A DNA stretch of 64,000 bases from Enchytraeus crypticus (Eukaryota; Annelida; Clitellata; Enchytraeida; Enchytraeidae), in NCBI GenBank assembly GCA_905160935.1, contig CAJHZI010000423.1, positions 2,710,001 through 2,774,000 on the forward strand, given 5' to 3'. Below are positions 52,001-63,286 of this stretch, in pieces. The number at the start of each line of letters is the position of its first letter. The stretch's first letter is position 1. The position numbers were made by a program, and so were the translations under genes. The notes beneath the pieces are model-generated. The model saw only the letters and a program-made list of their open reading frames with translations, was not told the DNA's origin and made no database searches.

Positions 52001-54714
52001 GCTCTTTCGACAACGTTGTAATACAAATATCAACTGAATATTTCAGTTAAGCAACCAAGGCTTAACTATGACTTGCTCATTACATTAAGCAGAAATAGCC
52101 ATTAGCTTAGCTTCAGCTTTGAAGTTATTGAGACGATTCGTAGGAGAGTATTCTTCCAAAAAGGCTTTTAAGATATGAGTGATTTGAATACTCAGATCTG
52201 ACTTAGAGCATTAGAAATCAGTTCAAAGTTTAAACTACGCTCTTCATTCAAACAATACTAAATTACCGTACTTTACGACTTTGTTTTTATTCGGCAGTTT
52301 CCGAGTTTATTTGAAGAGAATGCGCACAAAGAAAAGTAGGTTTAGTAAAACTAATAAATTCGAAGATAAACTGAGCAGAAGCATTAAAATTAGCGACTAC
52401 ATCAATGGACGATCTGCTTGACTAGTGTGTATTGTGGTGGTAGCATGTAAGATAGTAAAGCAAACATTCTATAACGAACTCAGAGACAAAACTTTTATTC
52501 AATTATGTTAACGCAGATGCGCATACAAAAGATATAAATACTATTGTTTATTTTAGGCTAGCAATCTTGAGATGGAACAGATAGACAGTAAATAAAAGTA
52601 ATAAGAAATAGATAATTTGACAGGAAGTATCGTAGTGGAGGTGGTTATTGAAGAACGTAATGGAAGGAATAATGAAAGGAAAAAGGGTTACTCAGATAGA
52701 CACAAATTCTACTGGATGATTTAATAACAAATTTATAAGAATAAAGAGGACAACTGAAGACAGAGTTGGTTGGAAGAGTATGTACTAGGACGAACTCTCC
52801 CAAGCGAATGCATGAAACAAGGACCAAGATGCAATATCTTCTTTCTAGTGCTTTATTTAGTTTTAAGCATATACTAAGTATTAAGCATAACTATACTCGT
52901 TTAAAAAACTAATGGCACTACACAGACGTCAGACTAGCTGTCTTAAACAAACCTTCAAAAACTACCATTCTAAGACAGATGCTATAGTATATACAATGGT
53001 CTATATTTTTCTTCAATAGCAAAACTCTTTAACCAGTTCTTACGAAGAACCATATTAAACTTTCCAATCATTAAGCAGTTTTCTAGAATTCTCCAACTCA
53101 ACCAGGCAGAAACTATATTCAACTGCAATCACTACCGAAATATAAAAATGGCCATCAAATTTGACTTTAGCTTGAAAATAGAAAATAAACTGATGGCTTC
53201 ATTAATTGATGAATACAAACCCAGAACGGCCAGGAATGCAGACTGTCGACCGTTATCTGGAGATACGCAGGAAAAATCCCCGGCATCTGAACTCTGAACA
53301 TTAGAGACTGCCACGTCACACGGTACCCCCGCATCATTCATCGAGTAACGACCTCCAAAAGTAGATAGAAGACTGCGCCCGTAGCTGATGGTCTCTTCGG
53401 AGCCTGAAGGATTTGTCTTCAGCCACTGAAGGGCGCCACAGACCTTGTTAGAGGAGGAACATTTGAGGTGGAATGAACCTCCAGCTATTACCGCGCCGTT
53501 TAATATTCCCAAAACTGGAACGGCTGCAGAGAAATGAGTCAGGCAAGTTGATAGTCATATATTATCAATTCAGTAGTTAGACGATTAGTAAATCAATTCA
53601 TAAATCAAATTAAATTAAATTAAGAAAATTCATATAACTGTCTAAGACTATTTTTACTGAAATAATATGTTAAGTAACTGAATTTATAATATATATACGA
53701 TTTGGTTCAATAGATGTTTACTGAGTATAGCAGTTAATCCATGAGATAAATACCATTGGGCAAAAAATAAAAATAAAAAGCATAAAATAAATACAAATGA
53801 AAAATGTGAATTAAGTGAATAAATTACAAATAAAAATGTGAATTAAGAATTTTAAATTAGGCATGTAGAATTATGAATTCTTGTCATTCTTTTGTTTTCA
53901 ACCTTTATGTAGAAATCAGTGTCAAATAGCATTAATTCGATAGAAAATTGCTTAGTCTATAGCATTAATGAGTTAAAGTTGCGTCGAAGACTTTCTAAAA
54001 TTTATCAGGAATATTTAATCATGCATTTAAATAAGTTGTGAATTTAAGTGCAGTAGCTTATAATTTGGAATTCCAAATTATATGATTAAATCAAAATAGC
54101 TTTTGCAGCTTAATCACTTAGAATATAGTGGAATGAAGTCTAATAAATGTAGCCTAATATACCCCTGCAGGAAGAACTTATTTACTGTTATTTTTTCGGA
54201 ATAATAAATACGTTAATGAAAAATTCTCTTCGACCGAACCGCCACAATTTCACAAAATTATATAGTTTATTAAATTGATGTGTAATTGATGTGTAAATAT
54301 ATTTTCGCCAAAAGTATAGTATGCTTGAGGAAAATGCTTAAAGTTAAACGTTAATCATTTATTCATTTTATATACTAATTTCTTCAATCTATGTAACCAT
54401 ATCAACTTATTTGATGGATACAAGTGCTTAATGTTTATTTATTTATATAGAAAACTTAGCAATTTTTTAATACATGCATATGCTCATTAAAGAACGCCAT
54501 AACAGACATTACATGGGAATTTGAGCCCTTGTTTAGTTGCTTAATCTGACAGAGCTCTTGTGAGAGAGCTAGAGAGGAAAAAAATTGAGAGAAGAGAAGA
54601 GATAGGAAGACAAATAGAGAAAAGGAACTTAAGTGTAGAAACTCAATTGAGACACTGCATGAGAGCGTAATTTACACACTTAATGGCTTGCAAGTGATCA
54701 ATCCATCGATCGAT

Positions 54715-54764
<50 letters not shown>

Positions 54765-54878
54765 ATTGATTGATTGATTGATTGATTAATTGATTGATTG
54801 ATTGATTTTAAAAGTCTTACCAAAATTAATTATATTGTGAAGAGCAAGTATGACTGATAATTGAACCCAGATCTTCAT
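44308..54878 (-). CDS. Single-pass transmembrane receptor-like protein with signal peptide, three Ig-like domains and ITIM-like tail (5 exons)
   Basis: Joined exons 54878-54821, 53523-53221, 47777-47454, 46469-46218 and 44906-44308 encode 511 residues and a stop. A signal peptide lies at 1-19. Ig1 (20-121) has Cys41, Trp53 and a DAGDFSC core ending at Cys105. Ig2 (122-229) has Cys145, Trp160 and Cys198. Ig3 (230-310) has Cys251, Trp263 and Cys287 in a YQC core. A Ser/Thr-rich then acidic stalk follows at 314-395, a transmembrane helix at about 396-415, a basic stop-transfer CRQRDR, and a 96-residue tail with VLYTPL (Tyr485) and VYMEV (Tyr504). All four introns are phase 1, as usual for shuffled Ig exons. 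The ectodomain suggests ligand binding in adhesion or immunity, and the tail suggests tyrosine-phosphorylation signalling. I do not recognise an orthologue. Confidence 0.85.
45295..45362. repeat. (CT)n microsatellite
   Basis: 68 bases of CT with TTTCTC interruptions in the last intron of the Ig gene, followed directly by a family E fragment (45365-45520). Confidence 0.9.
45650..45905 (-). pseudogene. LINE 'family F' fragment
   Basis: GTGCACTGCCTATCGACAGA, CAGATCATCCAGCATCCCAT and AATATGTCCTATCCAGC match the order of the 23486-23715 copy; its frames are broken. Confidence 0.65.
46218..46469 (-). CDS. Ig receptor exon 4: Ig-like domain 3 (C2-like)
   Basis: 84 codons, phase 1 to phase 1 (residues 230-312). 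VVTCTADAVPSPRYRW and IYQCVATN are the classic C, W and YxC landmarks of an I/C2-set Ig domain. The acceptor is TTTTTAAG and the donor GTATGT. Confidence 0.9.
47160..47215. repeat. (TA)n microsatellite
   Basis: TA run in the intron after exon 3 of the Ig gene. Confidence 0.92.
47215..47395 (+). pseudogene. LINE 'family F' fragment beside Ig exon 3
   Basis: Plus-strand frame reads EGRMEGNRGRGRLRLGILDD, LKTHSYV and KAEDREKCRRIYHGPVSRQC, the same end as the other copies with one intact frame. It ends about 60 bases from the exon 3 donor. Confidence 0.78.
47454..47777 (-). CDS. Ig receptor exon 3: Ig-like domain 2
   Basis: 108 codons, phase 1 to phase 1 (residues 121-229). Cys145 in VSFHCSL, Trp160 in LEWLD and Cys198 in FTCRIVF give the Ig core, with Cys126 and Cys220 at the domain edges as a possible further pair. 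The donor GTAGGT at 47453 is the only one found that joins exon 4 in phase. The acceptor lies in a dispersed repeat (GTTGTTGTTGTTGTAG). Confidence 0.85.
47779..47827 (+). repeat. Dispersed repeat 'family G' at the Ig exon 3 acceptor
   Basis: ACAACAACAACAACAGTTAG and TTACAACATCGAGCACTA. On the minus strand its GTTGTT run is the polypyrimidine tract and 3' splice site of exon 3. Confidence 0.65.
47961..48094 (+). mobile_element. tRNA-like SINE S1
   Basis: CTGGATGGAGCCAGTGGCGA to CAACATTAGCTTTA, B-box GAGGTTCAAATCCT. It lies in the large intron of the Ig gene. Confidence 0.82.
49140..50136 (-). pseudogene. Non-LTR retrotransposon 3' part, broken (second copy)
   Basis: Reads RAPLLAVSSKRSSDWLYALS, CPCGHEVDALCLHGLSCKRS with RMSRHH, then after a frame break NWRERSRSGIPSSK, GKRLDG, CAVWEVTVIDTMANSY and VAIETTGP. 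It ends LQRFNGVCFS...GLE and a stop near 49224, with a tail CTCGGGTTCTTTACACCCCG and an A/TAA-rich end. The CxC-G...HGLSC zinc-finger-like motif is intact here. Same family as 21836-23190. It is inside the Ig gene intron, in the same orientation as the gene. Confidence 0.85.
50500..50592. repeat. GA-rich microsatellite
   Basis: GAGAGAGA with GATAGATA and GTGTGTGC interruptions. Confidence 0.88.
50785..50970. repeat. About 80-bp tandem repeat, 2.3 copies
   Basis: The unit runs from GGACTATTAGC through CTACACAGCTACACACCTCA to CTACTACTCAGAGCTCAA. The second copy lacks about five bases. The unit itself holds sub-repeats of CAGCTACACA. Confidence 0.9.
51738..51802 (-). mobile_element. Non-LTR retrotransposon 3'-tail fragment
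   Basis: On the minus strand AATAAAGTCTCCTTTATCCT and TTTTTAGCCCAGGGCCC match the tail of the 21836-23190 copy. Confidence 0.65.
53221..53523 (-). CDS. Ig receptor exon 2: Ig-like domain 1 (V-like)
   Basis: Exactly 101 codons, phase 1 to phase 1, one exon for one domain (residues 20-121). A core Cys41 and Cys105 pair, Trp53 in LQWLK, and the DAGDFSC motif fit a V-set-like fold. Cys48 and Cys88 could form an extra disulfide. The acceptor is CTGCAG and the donor GTTTGT. Confidence 0.88.
53524..54820. other. First intron of the Ig gene
   Basis: No repeat family recognised apart from a GA-rich stretch at 54560-54620 and the TTGA microsatellite at 54705-54808. No further Ig exon seen. Confidence 0.6.
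54705..54808. repeat. (GATT)n microsatellite at Ig exon 1 donor
   Basis: About 26 tetranucleotide units starting CGATCGATCGATTGATTG. The array ends 12 bases from the exon 1 donor. Confidence 0.93.
54821..54878 (-). CDS. Ig receptor exon 1: signal peptide
   Basis: The ATG at 54878 opens MKIWVQLSVILALHNIINF, a short positively charged start and hydrophobic core typical of a secretion signal, plus one base (phase 1). The donor is GTAAGA. A TTTAG acceptor at 54900-54898 suggests a 19-base leader in this exon and an upstream noncoding exon. Confidence 0.82.
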
Positions 54879-55004
54879 AATTTCCCACACAATGAATCTA
54901 AACAATACACAAAAATCTTAAGTTATTTTATGTTCTTCCGTAACTATTTGGGTTGATTTGTTTGTTAAATAAGCGAACGAAATAAATATATTTTTATAGC
55001 AAAA

Positions 55005-55138
55005 GATGGTTAAGCTATCGTTAACGTCAGCTTCCTCACTCGAAAGCGATGTCAGTGACGGTCGAGCCCAGGATTTGAACCCCGCACATACTGATCCGCG
55101 GTCGAATATCTTACCGACACCGCCACTGCCTCCAGCCA
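55005..55138 (-). mobile_element. tRNA-like SINE S1, full length
   Basis: Reverse copy from TTAAGCTATCGTTAACGTCA to GCCACTGCCTCCAGCC, B-box complement GGATTTGAACCC. It lies just upstream of the Ig gene. Confidence 0.82.
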
Positions 55139-55139
55139 G

Positions 55140-56820
55140 TATTTATACAATGTTACTTTCCTATTTATATAATTGCCGAAATAGTTTTATTGCTATTGTT
55201 CCTAAAGAGTTATGTTTAAATTGTTGAATTAGTCTCAATGAAAGCTAATCGTGTGAGAATCGCTGAGTCATACAGGCAGCCAGGGACCAGCCAAGCACCC
55301 TAGGACCAGCCAAGCCTTGAAACCGTTGATCTAGAGGTCTGCGATACATCGTAATAATGCCTTTGTTTATTTCAGTTCCTGTTACGTGAAAGCTCAATTG
55401 AGTACTTCTAACTTCCGCCGTACAGCTGAAGTTCCTTTCTATCGGCTACTTCGAGCGAATTGGCTTTGTTGATAGTATAACATCATGTAATATGTTATGC
55501 ATTGTCGTTTAATTTATTAATGGCATTCATTGATTTTGTTATTCTCGTCGGTATGATAGTATTTGATGATACTATAATTTATTTAATATTCAGGAAATTG
55601 AGACATAGAATTCAAGGTAGATGGTTGCATTCATGTCATTCGTATTCAATGACCTAGTATGATTTACACAGGCTTGAGCGCATATAAATAATTGATTATC
55701 GTATACGACCCATTTAATGTTCCTATATAACTGGCATAGCGCTTCCTCACTATTACAATAACAGGCTGAGCAGGATGAAGTGAGCCTGCAACCTCTGACT
55801 TAACAGACAAATGCGCTACCGACTAGATTTGATTTGTTCAGTAGATATAGAAGCTATAAATACGCCCTTAGTAGCAAAATGATTAGCTTTTTTTAAATTT
55901 TGTACTAGAATTCATAAATAAATAATAATAATAACAATTATTATTATAATTAATTTTGGACCTTATTTTTTCCTTTGGACCTTATTTTTGCTCGCCGGCT
56001 TGATTTTGTCTCAATAGTGCTCGATGTTGTCAGTGTTGACTGTAGCATTCTAATCGTTGTTACTATAATTATTTTAATAAAATGTTTCTTGCATGTATTA
56101 CCATCAGACTCCAATATATAATCAGTGTCCTATAGTAACACAATTAAAAACGTATCTCAGATTACCCAACATACCCAAAGATATCCCGCCTACTCTCAAA
56201 CTCTTCCTCTCCGATACAAATTTGAACCAAACCTTTTAAAGATTGCCCGTATTTCTAAACTTATTCTCTGTCTCCCCTCCCTATTTGTCAGAGTGTAAGT
56301 TCAGGACCGATACTAGGGTCATACATTGGGGGGCTATAGGAGGGGCTAATACTAGCCCATTTAGGCTGATATGGACATAGGGTTAAAAGTTGGGCGGAGC
56401 GGGGCGGTGGGCAGAGTTCCGAACTTGGGGGCTTAGCCCCTAGCCCCCTCTAGTTCGTACCTGTGTGCAGCTACAGTAGGTTGGCTCTATAGGATCATTT
56501 TATTCTTGTACAGTCACTGAGGACGCCCGAGGACACAGGGGAACATTAAATGAGTTTATTTACGACCGACTACCAAGGGAGCGATATTACAGCGATACTA
56601 CAGTGCAGATACTGCAGATGTCTGATACTCTGATTGCAAGCAGAGCTTCGCTAGTATCAGTCAACTTTAGCAACTTCAGCCAGTCAAGTTAAATGCTCTA
56701 TTTTAGAAGTGAGAAGTTGTATTATTCAAGGTTTGATAAGCTTTTCGTGTTAATTCAATTGATTTGAGATAAATGCTTGAGTAAATTACACAAAGGACTT
56801 GCAGAGTTTCGATCTCAAGC
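55140..56820. other. Upstream of the Ig gene, repeats and unique AT-rich DNA
   Basis: Includes a reversed family G copy (55980-56075) and a G/C-rich repeat-like patch (56300-56465) with GGGGGCTTAGCCCCTAGCCC. No exon recognised. A noncoding 5' exon of the Ig gene could lie here or further right. Confidence 0.5.
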
Positions 56821-56821
56821 A

Positions 56822-57394
56822 TGAGTGAGTGAGTGAGTGAGTGAGTGAGTGAGTGAGTGAGTGAGTGAGTGAGTGAGTGAGTGAGTGAGTGAGTGAGTGA
56901 GTGAGTGAGAGTGAGTGAGTGAGTGAGTGAGTGAGTGAGTGAGTGAGTGAGTGAGTGAGTGAGTGAGTGAGTGAGTGAGTGAGTGAGTGAGTGAGTGAGT
57001 GAGTGAGTGAGTGAGTGAGTGAGTGAGTGAGTGAGTGAGTGAGTGAGTGAGTGAGTGAGTGAGTGAGTGAGTGAGTGAGTGAGTGAGTGAGTGAGTGAGT
57101 GAGTGAGTGAGTGAGTGAGTGAGTGTGAGTGAGTGAGTGAGTGAGTGAGTGAGTGAGTGAGTGAGTGAGTGAGTGAGTGAGTGAGTGAGTGAGTGAGTGA
57201 GTGAGTGAGTGAGTGAGTGAGTGAGTGAGTGAGTGAGTGAGTGAGTGAGTGAGTGAGTGAGTGAGTGTGTGAGTGAGTGAGTGAGTGAGTGAGTGAGTGA
57301 GTGAGTGAGTGAGTGAGTGAGTGAGTGAGTGAGTGAGTGAGTGAGTGAGTGAGTGAGTGAGTGAGTGAGTGAGTGAGTGAGTGAGTGAGTGAGT
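56822..57394. repeat. 573-bp (GTGA)n array
   Basis: About 143 tetranucleotide units with only three visible interruptions (near 56908, 57125 and 57267). The complementary strand reads as endless Ser-Leu-Thr-His in all three frames; this is not a gene. Confidence 0.97.
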
Positions 57395-57419
57395 CTCGAC
57401 TTGCTTATTCGCACACCTA

Positions 57420-58985
57420 ATTGAAGTAAAATATGGAGTCTAATTGAACGAAAATTAAAAGAAATCTACTCTGCCTCAACAACTTTATACAGGAGGGGGA
57501 CCACTACAACACATTAACCATTGCGTCTACAAGTTAAAAGTTTAACTCTAGTCTAAATCAGTGAGAAATAATAGAAGTATAGCAAAAGTATAATGGCGCA
57601 GATGTGAAAGTAATCACAGTAATGTTTTCCTAATACAGCATAATTATCAGTAATGATGTATCAGTGATGATTTGCACAATACACAGTGTGTAACATTCTT
57701 TTAACGTGCACATATTACATATTCATGTAGCTCAACAGCACGTTGTAAATTAGCCGATATAATTGAGTGACTAACTCAAATCCTACTTGGTCGACCTTGA
57801 ATTACAGCTGTTGATCAGCGTTAAGCAATTCCTCATAAAAAAGGCTCTGTATATTATATATTTATAAATTGGTGTATATTTGTTACCCATATTTAACCGA
57901 ATCAAGCAATAAAGGAATGGCGTCACTTATCAATTATACACTACATCTCTACACTGATACTGACACCTCTCATCACTGACCACTGATGCACCACTGATCC
58001 TTACCAAAGATATATTACATCACTGACCACTGATACACTACTGATAACTTATCAATGAAGCATTACATCATACCATATTCTATATCACATCATACAATAT
58101 ACAATATCATTTTTAATTCTACATCATTTAACTTAAGACTGAAATTCTACATCACCTACCACTGATATTTAACACCGCCTATTAATGATGCATCATAATT
58201 TAACCAATGTGACACCACAAGAAATGCATCACTTACCTGACTATGATATTATCAGAATGACTAAGGTGTTGTACTAAGCAGTGTCAATGACGTAATCCGA
58301 TGAGTCCATGGAAGAAGCGATAGAATTAATTCAATAAGACTGTCGACAGTTTTAATCCCGATTTTTCGATTAAATCAAAACCCCATATGGGCACAACACT
58401 AACACACACAATGTGAGTATCAGCTTACATTTCTAATGTAATCGATTAACCTACTATGAAACTATAGCCATACTTTTTTGCAAGTTTTCTATTAGAGTTT
58501 CTGATAAATCATTCGCAGAAGATCTGAAAAATAAATCAATAAATTTGAATTATAGGAATATTAATTAGAAGCATACAATTAGATCATTTTTGTACTTAGT
58601 TAAACAAATGGAAGGAAACTTCATAATGTGCGTATAATTTTATATACACTGTGAGTTTAAAATTCAATGAACAAATTACCGACTACATTTTATTTAACGA
58701 CCATGGAGTTACAGCAGAGTTCGTTCGCCTATTGAGATAGGATATTAATAACTTGATTTGAGTAGTGTAAAAATTCAATCAAAAGCCGATAAATTAAATA
58801 GACAGTGTGTTTCTAATTCTAATAGAATATCAATGTTACAGTATATGCCTGATTCCATTTTAACATAATCGGCACTGATAATGCATTCGGCCAGTCTGCC
58901 TGTCTGCCTGATTCGGACACAAATATAATTTCCGTTAATATTCTGTTAACATAAAAATGATTAATATGCAGCTTATGCTAATTAT
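57420..58985. other. Intergenic, no gene recognised
   Basis: AT-rich. 57950-58210 has loose CATCACTGACCACTGATACA-type repetition (roughly 35-45-base degenerate units). No coding sign. Confidence 0.55.
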
Positions 58986-59009
58986 TAGTCTTCTTCTTCT
59001 TCAGTGCAC

Positions 59010-59365
59010 TGCCAAGTAGCAGGTTCAAGGTACATATTCATACTCAAAGTCTGTTTTCTCGCTCCGTAAGAGCACTCCTTAGATCAACAAGCAAATCCCT
59101 TCACAAAGTCTATGCCTTATCCATACCTTATGTAGCCTATAGCTTGGGAAAAATATGGCTTCTGAGGTGGTTTCCCGTTGCCTTCCTCAGTTAGGTCGAT
59201 TACTTACCATTTAATCCTGGGGGAAAATATTTCATGGTGAGGTGGGTCCCCTTTAGCCATCCTCAGCTCCTGCCTTTAGTCGCCTCTTACGTACACGCGG
59301 CAGATTGTTTGCGATTGCCCTATTCCACAGTGGTCCAACCACACCCGAGCGCAACACGGGGGTAG
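59010..59365 (-). mobile_element. Dispersed repeat 'family E', longest copy
   Basis: From TTCAGTGCACTGCCAAGTAG through GCTTGGGAAAAATATGGCTT, GGTGGTTTCCCGTTGCCTTC and AGTCGCCTCTTACGTACACG to AGCGCAACACGGG. The first part has the CACTGCC...AGGTxCA start also seen in the family F ends. Confidence 0.65.
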
Positions 59366-59369
59366 ACAA

Positions 59370-62300
59370 TACTAACAATTATTAGTATTGTCTACTAAAA
59401 GCTTAAAACTGGGTTGTTATAGACAAATTGCACATTGTAGAAAATAAACAGCAATAACAAAACAGACAAGCAACATGATTAAACTACATCTTCCGCTGCT
59501 GATATCCTTTGGAGAACTATAACTTATGTAAATAACTATAAATTAGACTTCTACTATTTATTATTCATATTTAAAGAGAGCAAATAAGAGCAATACAGTA
59601 GATACAGCAGCTTAATAAGCGTCATTTACATAAACCATAATAATGCTTCACTTTAATACTTTAATAACGATTTTGCATTTTAATAATAATTCCTTTTAAA
59701 ACGTGACTGATTTATTATTAAAATTAGTGCCAGGCGCTAAGATAGCCAAGTGATAAAAATGATGCAATGAAATATACGATAGTATAAGCTAAAACGCGAT
59801 AGCTCACTCTAACGACACCACATAAATTACGACAACACTGAATCCATAAACTACGCCAACACTGAAAATCTCTGACTCTCTTTGAATGGTTGTTGCAATT
59901 TTGTGGCTAGCACCTGGCGTTCGAGCAACAAAAGACTCAGAGGAATCGTTTCTCTGTAATGACCCTGCCAGCCTCTGAGGGTTTGTATTGGCGCCAGGGC
60001 AAACAAGGGGTCAGCTCTAGTAGAATAAACGAAGCTTAGTGCCGGACAATAGAACCACTTCGCGCTTTGTAATTAATATTGTGCTCGTCCGATACTATCC
60101 ACTTCAGGGGAGTACATTTAGCGGTAGTTGGGGAGAGAACTTCTCCCTCATTTAAAGAAAGTTTTACTATAGTATTTTCCCCTCGATTTAAAAGTGTCCT
60201 ATCTTCACAACTCTTCATAGCTCCACTTCTACTGTTAGCTAGAATCACCATTCGATTTTACTATTTGCCTTTTTCCAGAACAAGTACAATTATCGATTCA
60301 ATTTAAATTTATATTGATGTTTAACCCCAACGCTAGTAATCTCTCTCTCTTCGTCAGTGATCCTCCAGTAAACCCGTTGTGTTCAGTCCACTCTACATGC
60401 GAGCTCACACTCTAAACAAAGAGAAGAGTGCTGCGTGTCAGGATAAACTGCCATTGTGTCGAACATCTCGACTTTTAATTAAAGGGCTACTCTCCTGTAA
60501 AAATATTAATCGAAAGAAAGCAGAGCCTGTACGCAACATCTGTACACCGATGATGCAAAAACAGGTTCTAAACTAACTCTGTTGCTCAGACACTCTGTCT
60601 CTCTGTCTGTCTGCCTGTCTGCCTCTCTCGCACTCTCTTCATCTTTTTCTCTGATACCATGCAAAGCTGCTGATCATGCTTAGTCAACTTTATGACAAGA
60701 ACAGATTACGGTTGATCCATTCTTCAGTTTGCAATATACACCGCATGCAAATAAATCAAAACGTAATGCAGTCTAGGAGATCAAAAACAAGTGTGTTCAA
60801 AAGGCAGACTTTTATTTGCTCCGAATTTATATATATTGCCTAAACTTCTGAATTTTACATCGATATTCCAAATCTGGTTTAACTTTAGCAATTTAATTAA
60901 TAACTTCAATATAATCTTTAACAGAGATATCAGTTATGAACGGACCAAACGTTTGAACCTCTTAACAGTTTCCCTGTTGTCCAAACTCGTAACCGCTTGA
61001 TAATAATAATATTAAAGGTTTAGCGTCCGTTTCCTCATACAAGGATGATGTCAGGGACGTTGATACGCTAGTTCAGTCCCAAAACAAAAATTAAAACGTC
61101 GATGTATTTGTTGTCGATTAGAGATCACCTGGAGTAGCTGTTCAGTACCTCACAGGTTCTATTGAAATTAATATTTAAAATTAATATATTTATATTTAAA
61201 TTAGACAAACTTACAAAGATAATAATCCCTTTCAAAAGTCTTAAGAGTATGACGCGGAAATTATCAAAATAAACGGAGAAATTTAAAATCACAAACGATC
61301 AGCTGCAACATGAAACATAATAGCGAACTTATATTGCTTTGGGCGAGAGGTTTGTAGAGTAAAAGAGTGGAAGTCAAAATCCTGATAGTGTTTTGTAAGT
61401 GTAACTTTATTCCAAACGTTTCCTCAAGCACATTGCGCTATAATTTGATCGCTACACTATCTGTCTCCGGGTCTCAGACTTTTAGGTGGACGTTGCAAGT
61501 CTATCATAGCGAAGTAAAAGCTGACCACAGAATGTAAACAAAAAACGGATAGCATTACGCAATCTACATGTATATCCGGGTGTTTTAATACTCCTTTTGT
61601 ACTGAATCAGTTTTCAGGCTTTCTTACAGTAAAAGTGATAAGAAAACTGCTGTTAATTTCTAATTAAAATTGACCTAGGTCAAGCAAAATAGTTTCGAAA
61701 ACAAGATCAACTGAAGCTGTTTGTCTTAGGAAAGCTTGACTACAATTTGCTGTCACAAAGCTATAGGACTAAAGGAACCTATAGTTAAAGAGCTGAGACT
61801 TAAGAATAAAATATTAGAGCGTAAAGACTCGTATCACTTAAAAACAACGACATTTTTATTACTAATTTCCATCTATATCAGGACTTTTGCAAACCCAATC
61901 TCAATTTGGAGTCAGGAATACTATACCTCCTCTAAAAGAGAAGCAGAATGATGGGATATCTCTTGTCCATTTTTAATCTTCCATATTCTATATTCTGCGC
62001 CAATTGCAACCGCAAGCTTTGGATATCCGAATATCTTCTTTTTGCTTCTCAAAAAGATACAAAATAATCGATTCTTTTTAATTCTACAGGCTTTTGAAAG
62101 TCGCTTCAAAAGTCTCTATCTACTTGCAATAGTGAATGCTTCTATAGATTACTATTTTAAATATCAAATTGTACAAATACTCTATGTGTGTAATAGTCTA
62201 CAAATAATAATATACACTCGCCGAATTTATCATCAAGGTCTCGCGTAAGTAACTAAGTAGAAAGTTATAGCTGATCCTAATAACCCACTATAACAAAGTG

Positions 62301-63280
62301 AGTTCAATCCTATAACATTTATAGTCCTCTGTCAATAAGTGTTTCAAAATGGAATCATTCACATCAGACTGTTCAGTACATGAGCAAATATAATTTCACT
62401 TTCAAATCAGATTCAATATAATGCGGCTAGACATTCATATTTAGCTTTTATTTGCTTAGCTGTTCAAGGCTAATGACAAAGTTTACGGAACAATCACGGC
62501 TAGACCTTCACGCTAACAACTGAAAAATAGACACACCATTGAGCTCGAGCTTTGAGTAATTCAGATTCTTTTATAGTGTTTAAGTATATTTTATCATTTC
62601 ATGTTTTATCTCTACACAGATGTATTAATTTTTAATTTAAAATTAACACGGTTACGGTTTCTTAACATTAGGTTAATAGCGAAGACTACAGCACGCTCGT
62701 TTTCATTCTTGTGCACACAAATGACGCAAGAAGGCATTTAAACAGTAAACCTAAATAATTATTGCCATCACGAAGTACGAATATTAATTTATCAATTTAA
62801 TTAGTGACCAATTAGTCTTTATAAAAATCATACTTGATTTTTTTAATAAACGCATTATATATTAATGTATGAATATACTGATTTTCTGCGAATTTTAATT
62901 GAGAGATTTTTAAGTAGCTTGTTAAGCTTTTAATAAAGATCAACTGTACGTTCCTGCAATGCTTCACTTGTCAAACAAAAGTTGACCACTGTGCAGTTCA
63001 TTCGGTCCAACGCTAATCGAGCGAGTCGCAAAAGCTTCACCAAATAAATTTTATTATCATGCTGCTCAGCATTTTTCTAAAACATCGTAATTTATTCAAA
63101 TCTAATGCAGTGTAAAAGGTGTTCGATCAATGAATAATATTATCATACGAATGCAGAACGCACTTAATATATCTAATACAGAGTCCGATAAGAAATGTAA
63201 TTTATTTCGAATTAATATTTTTAAAAGGCTTGTGACCCGAGGCATCGTATCATCGAAGCAACGTATCGAGCTTAGCGGCA
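59370..63280. other. Intergenic, no gene recognised
   Basis: Short open frames on both strands (for example 60036-60306 and 61736-62248) have no recognisable domain. There is a short dispersed repeat at 61005-61065. Otherwise AT-rich and unique-looking. Confidence 0.5.
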
Positions 63281-63286
63281 CAAGGG

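Noticed and set aside
56815-57414. 199-residue minus-strand reading frame of Ser-Leu-Thr-His repeats
   Set aside because: It is the translation of the (GTGA)n microsatellite; all three frames are open, with no start context or flanking coding sequence.
60036-60306. Overlapping open frames on both strands
   Set aside because: Short, no recognisable domain, no clear splice sites; not enough to call a gene.
61736-62248. Three short frames including a Lys/Ile-rich one on the minus strand
   Set aside because: Composition fits AT-rich noncoding DNA. I could not tie it to a family with confidence.
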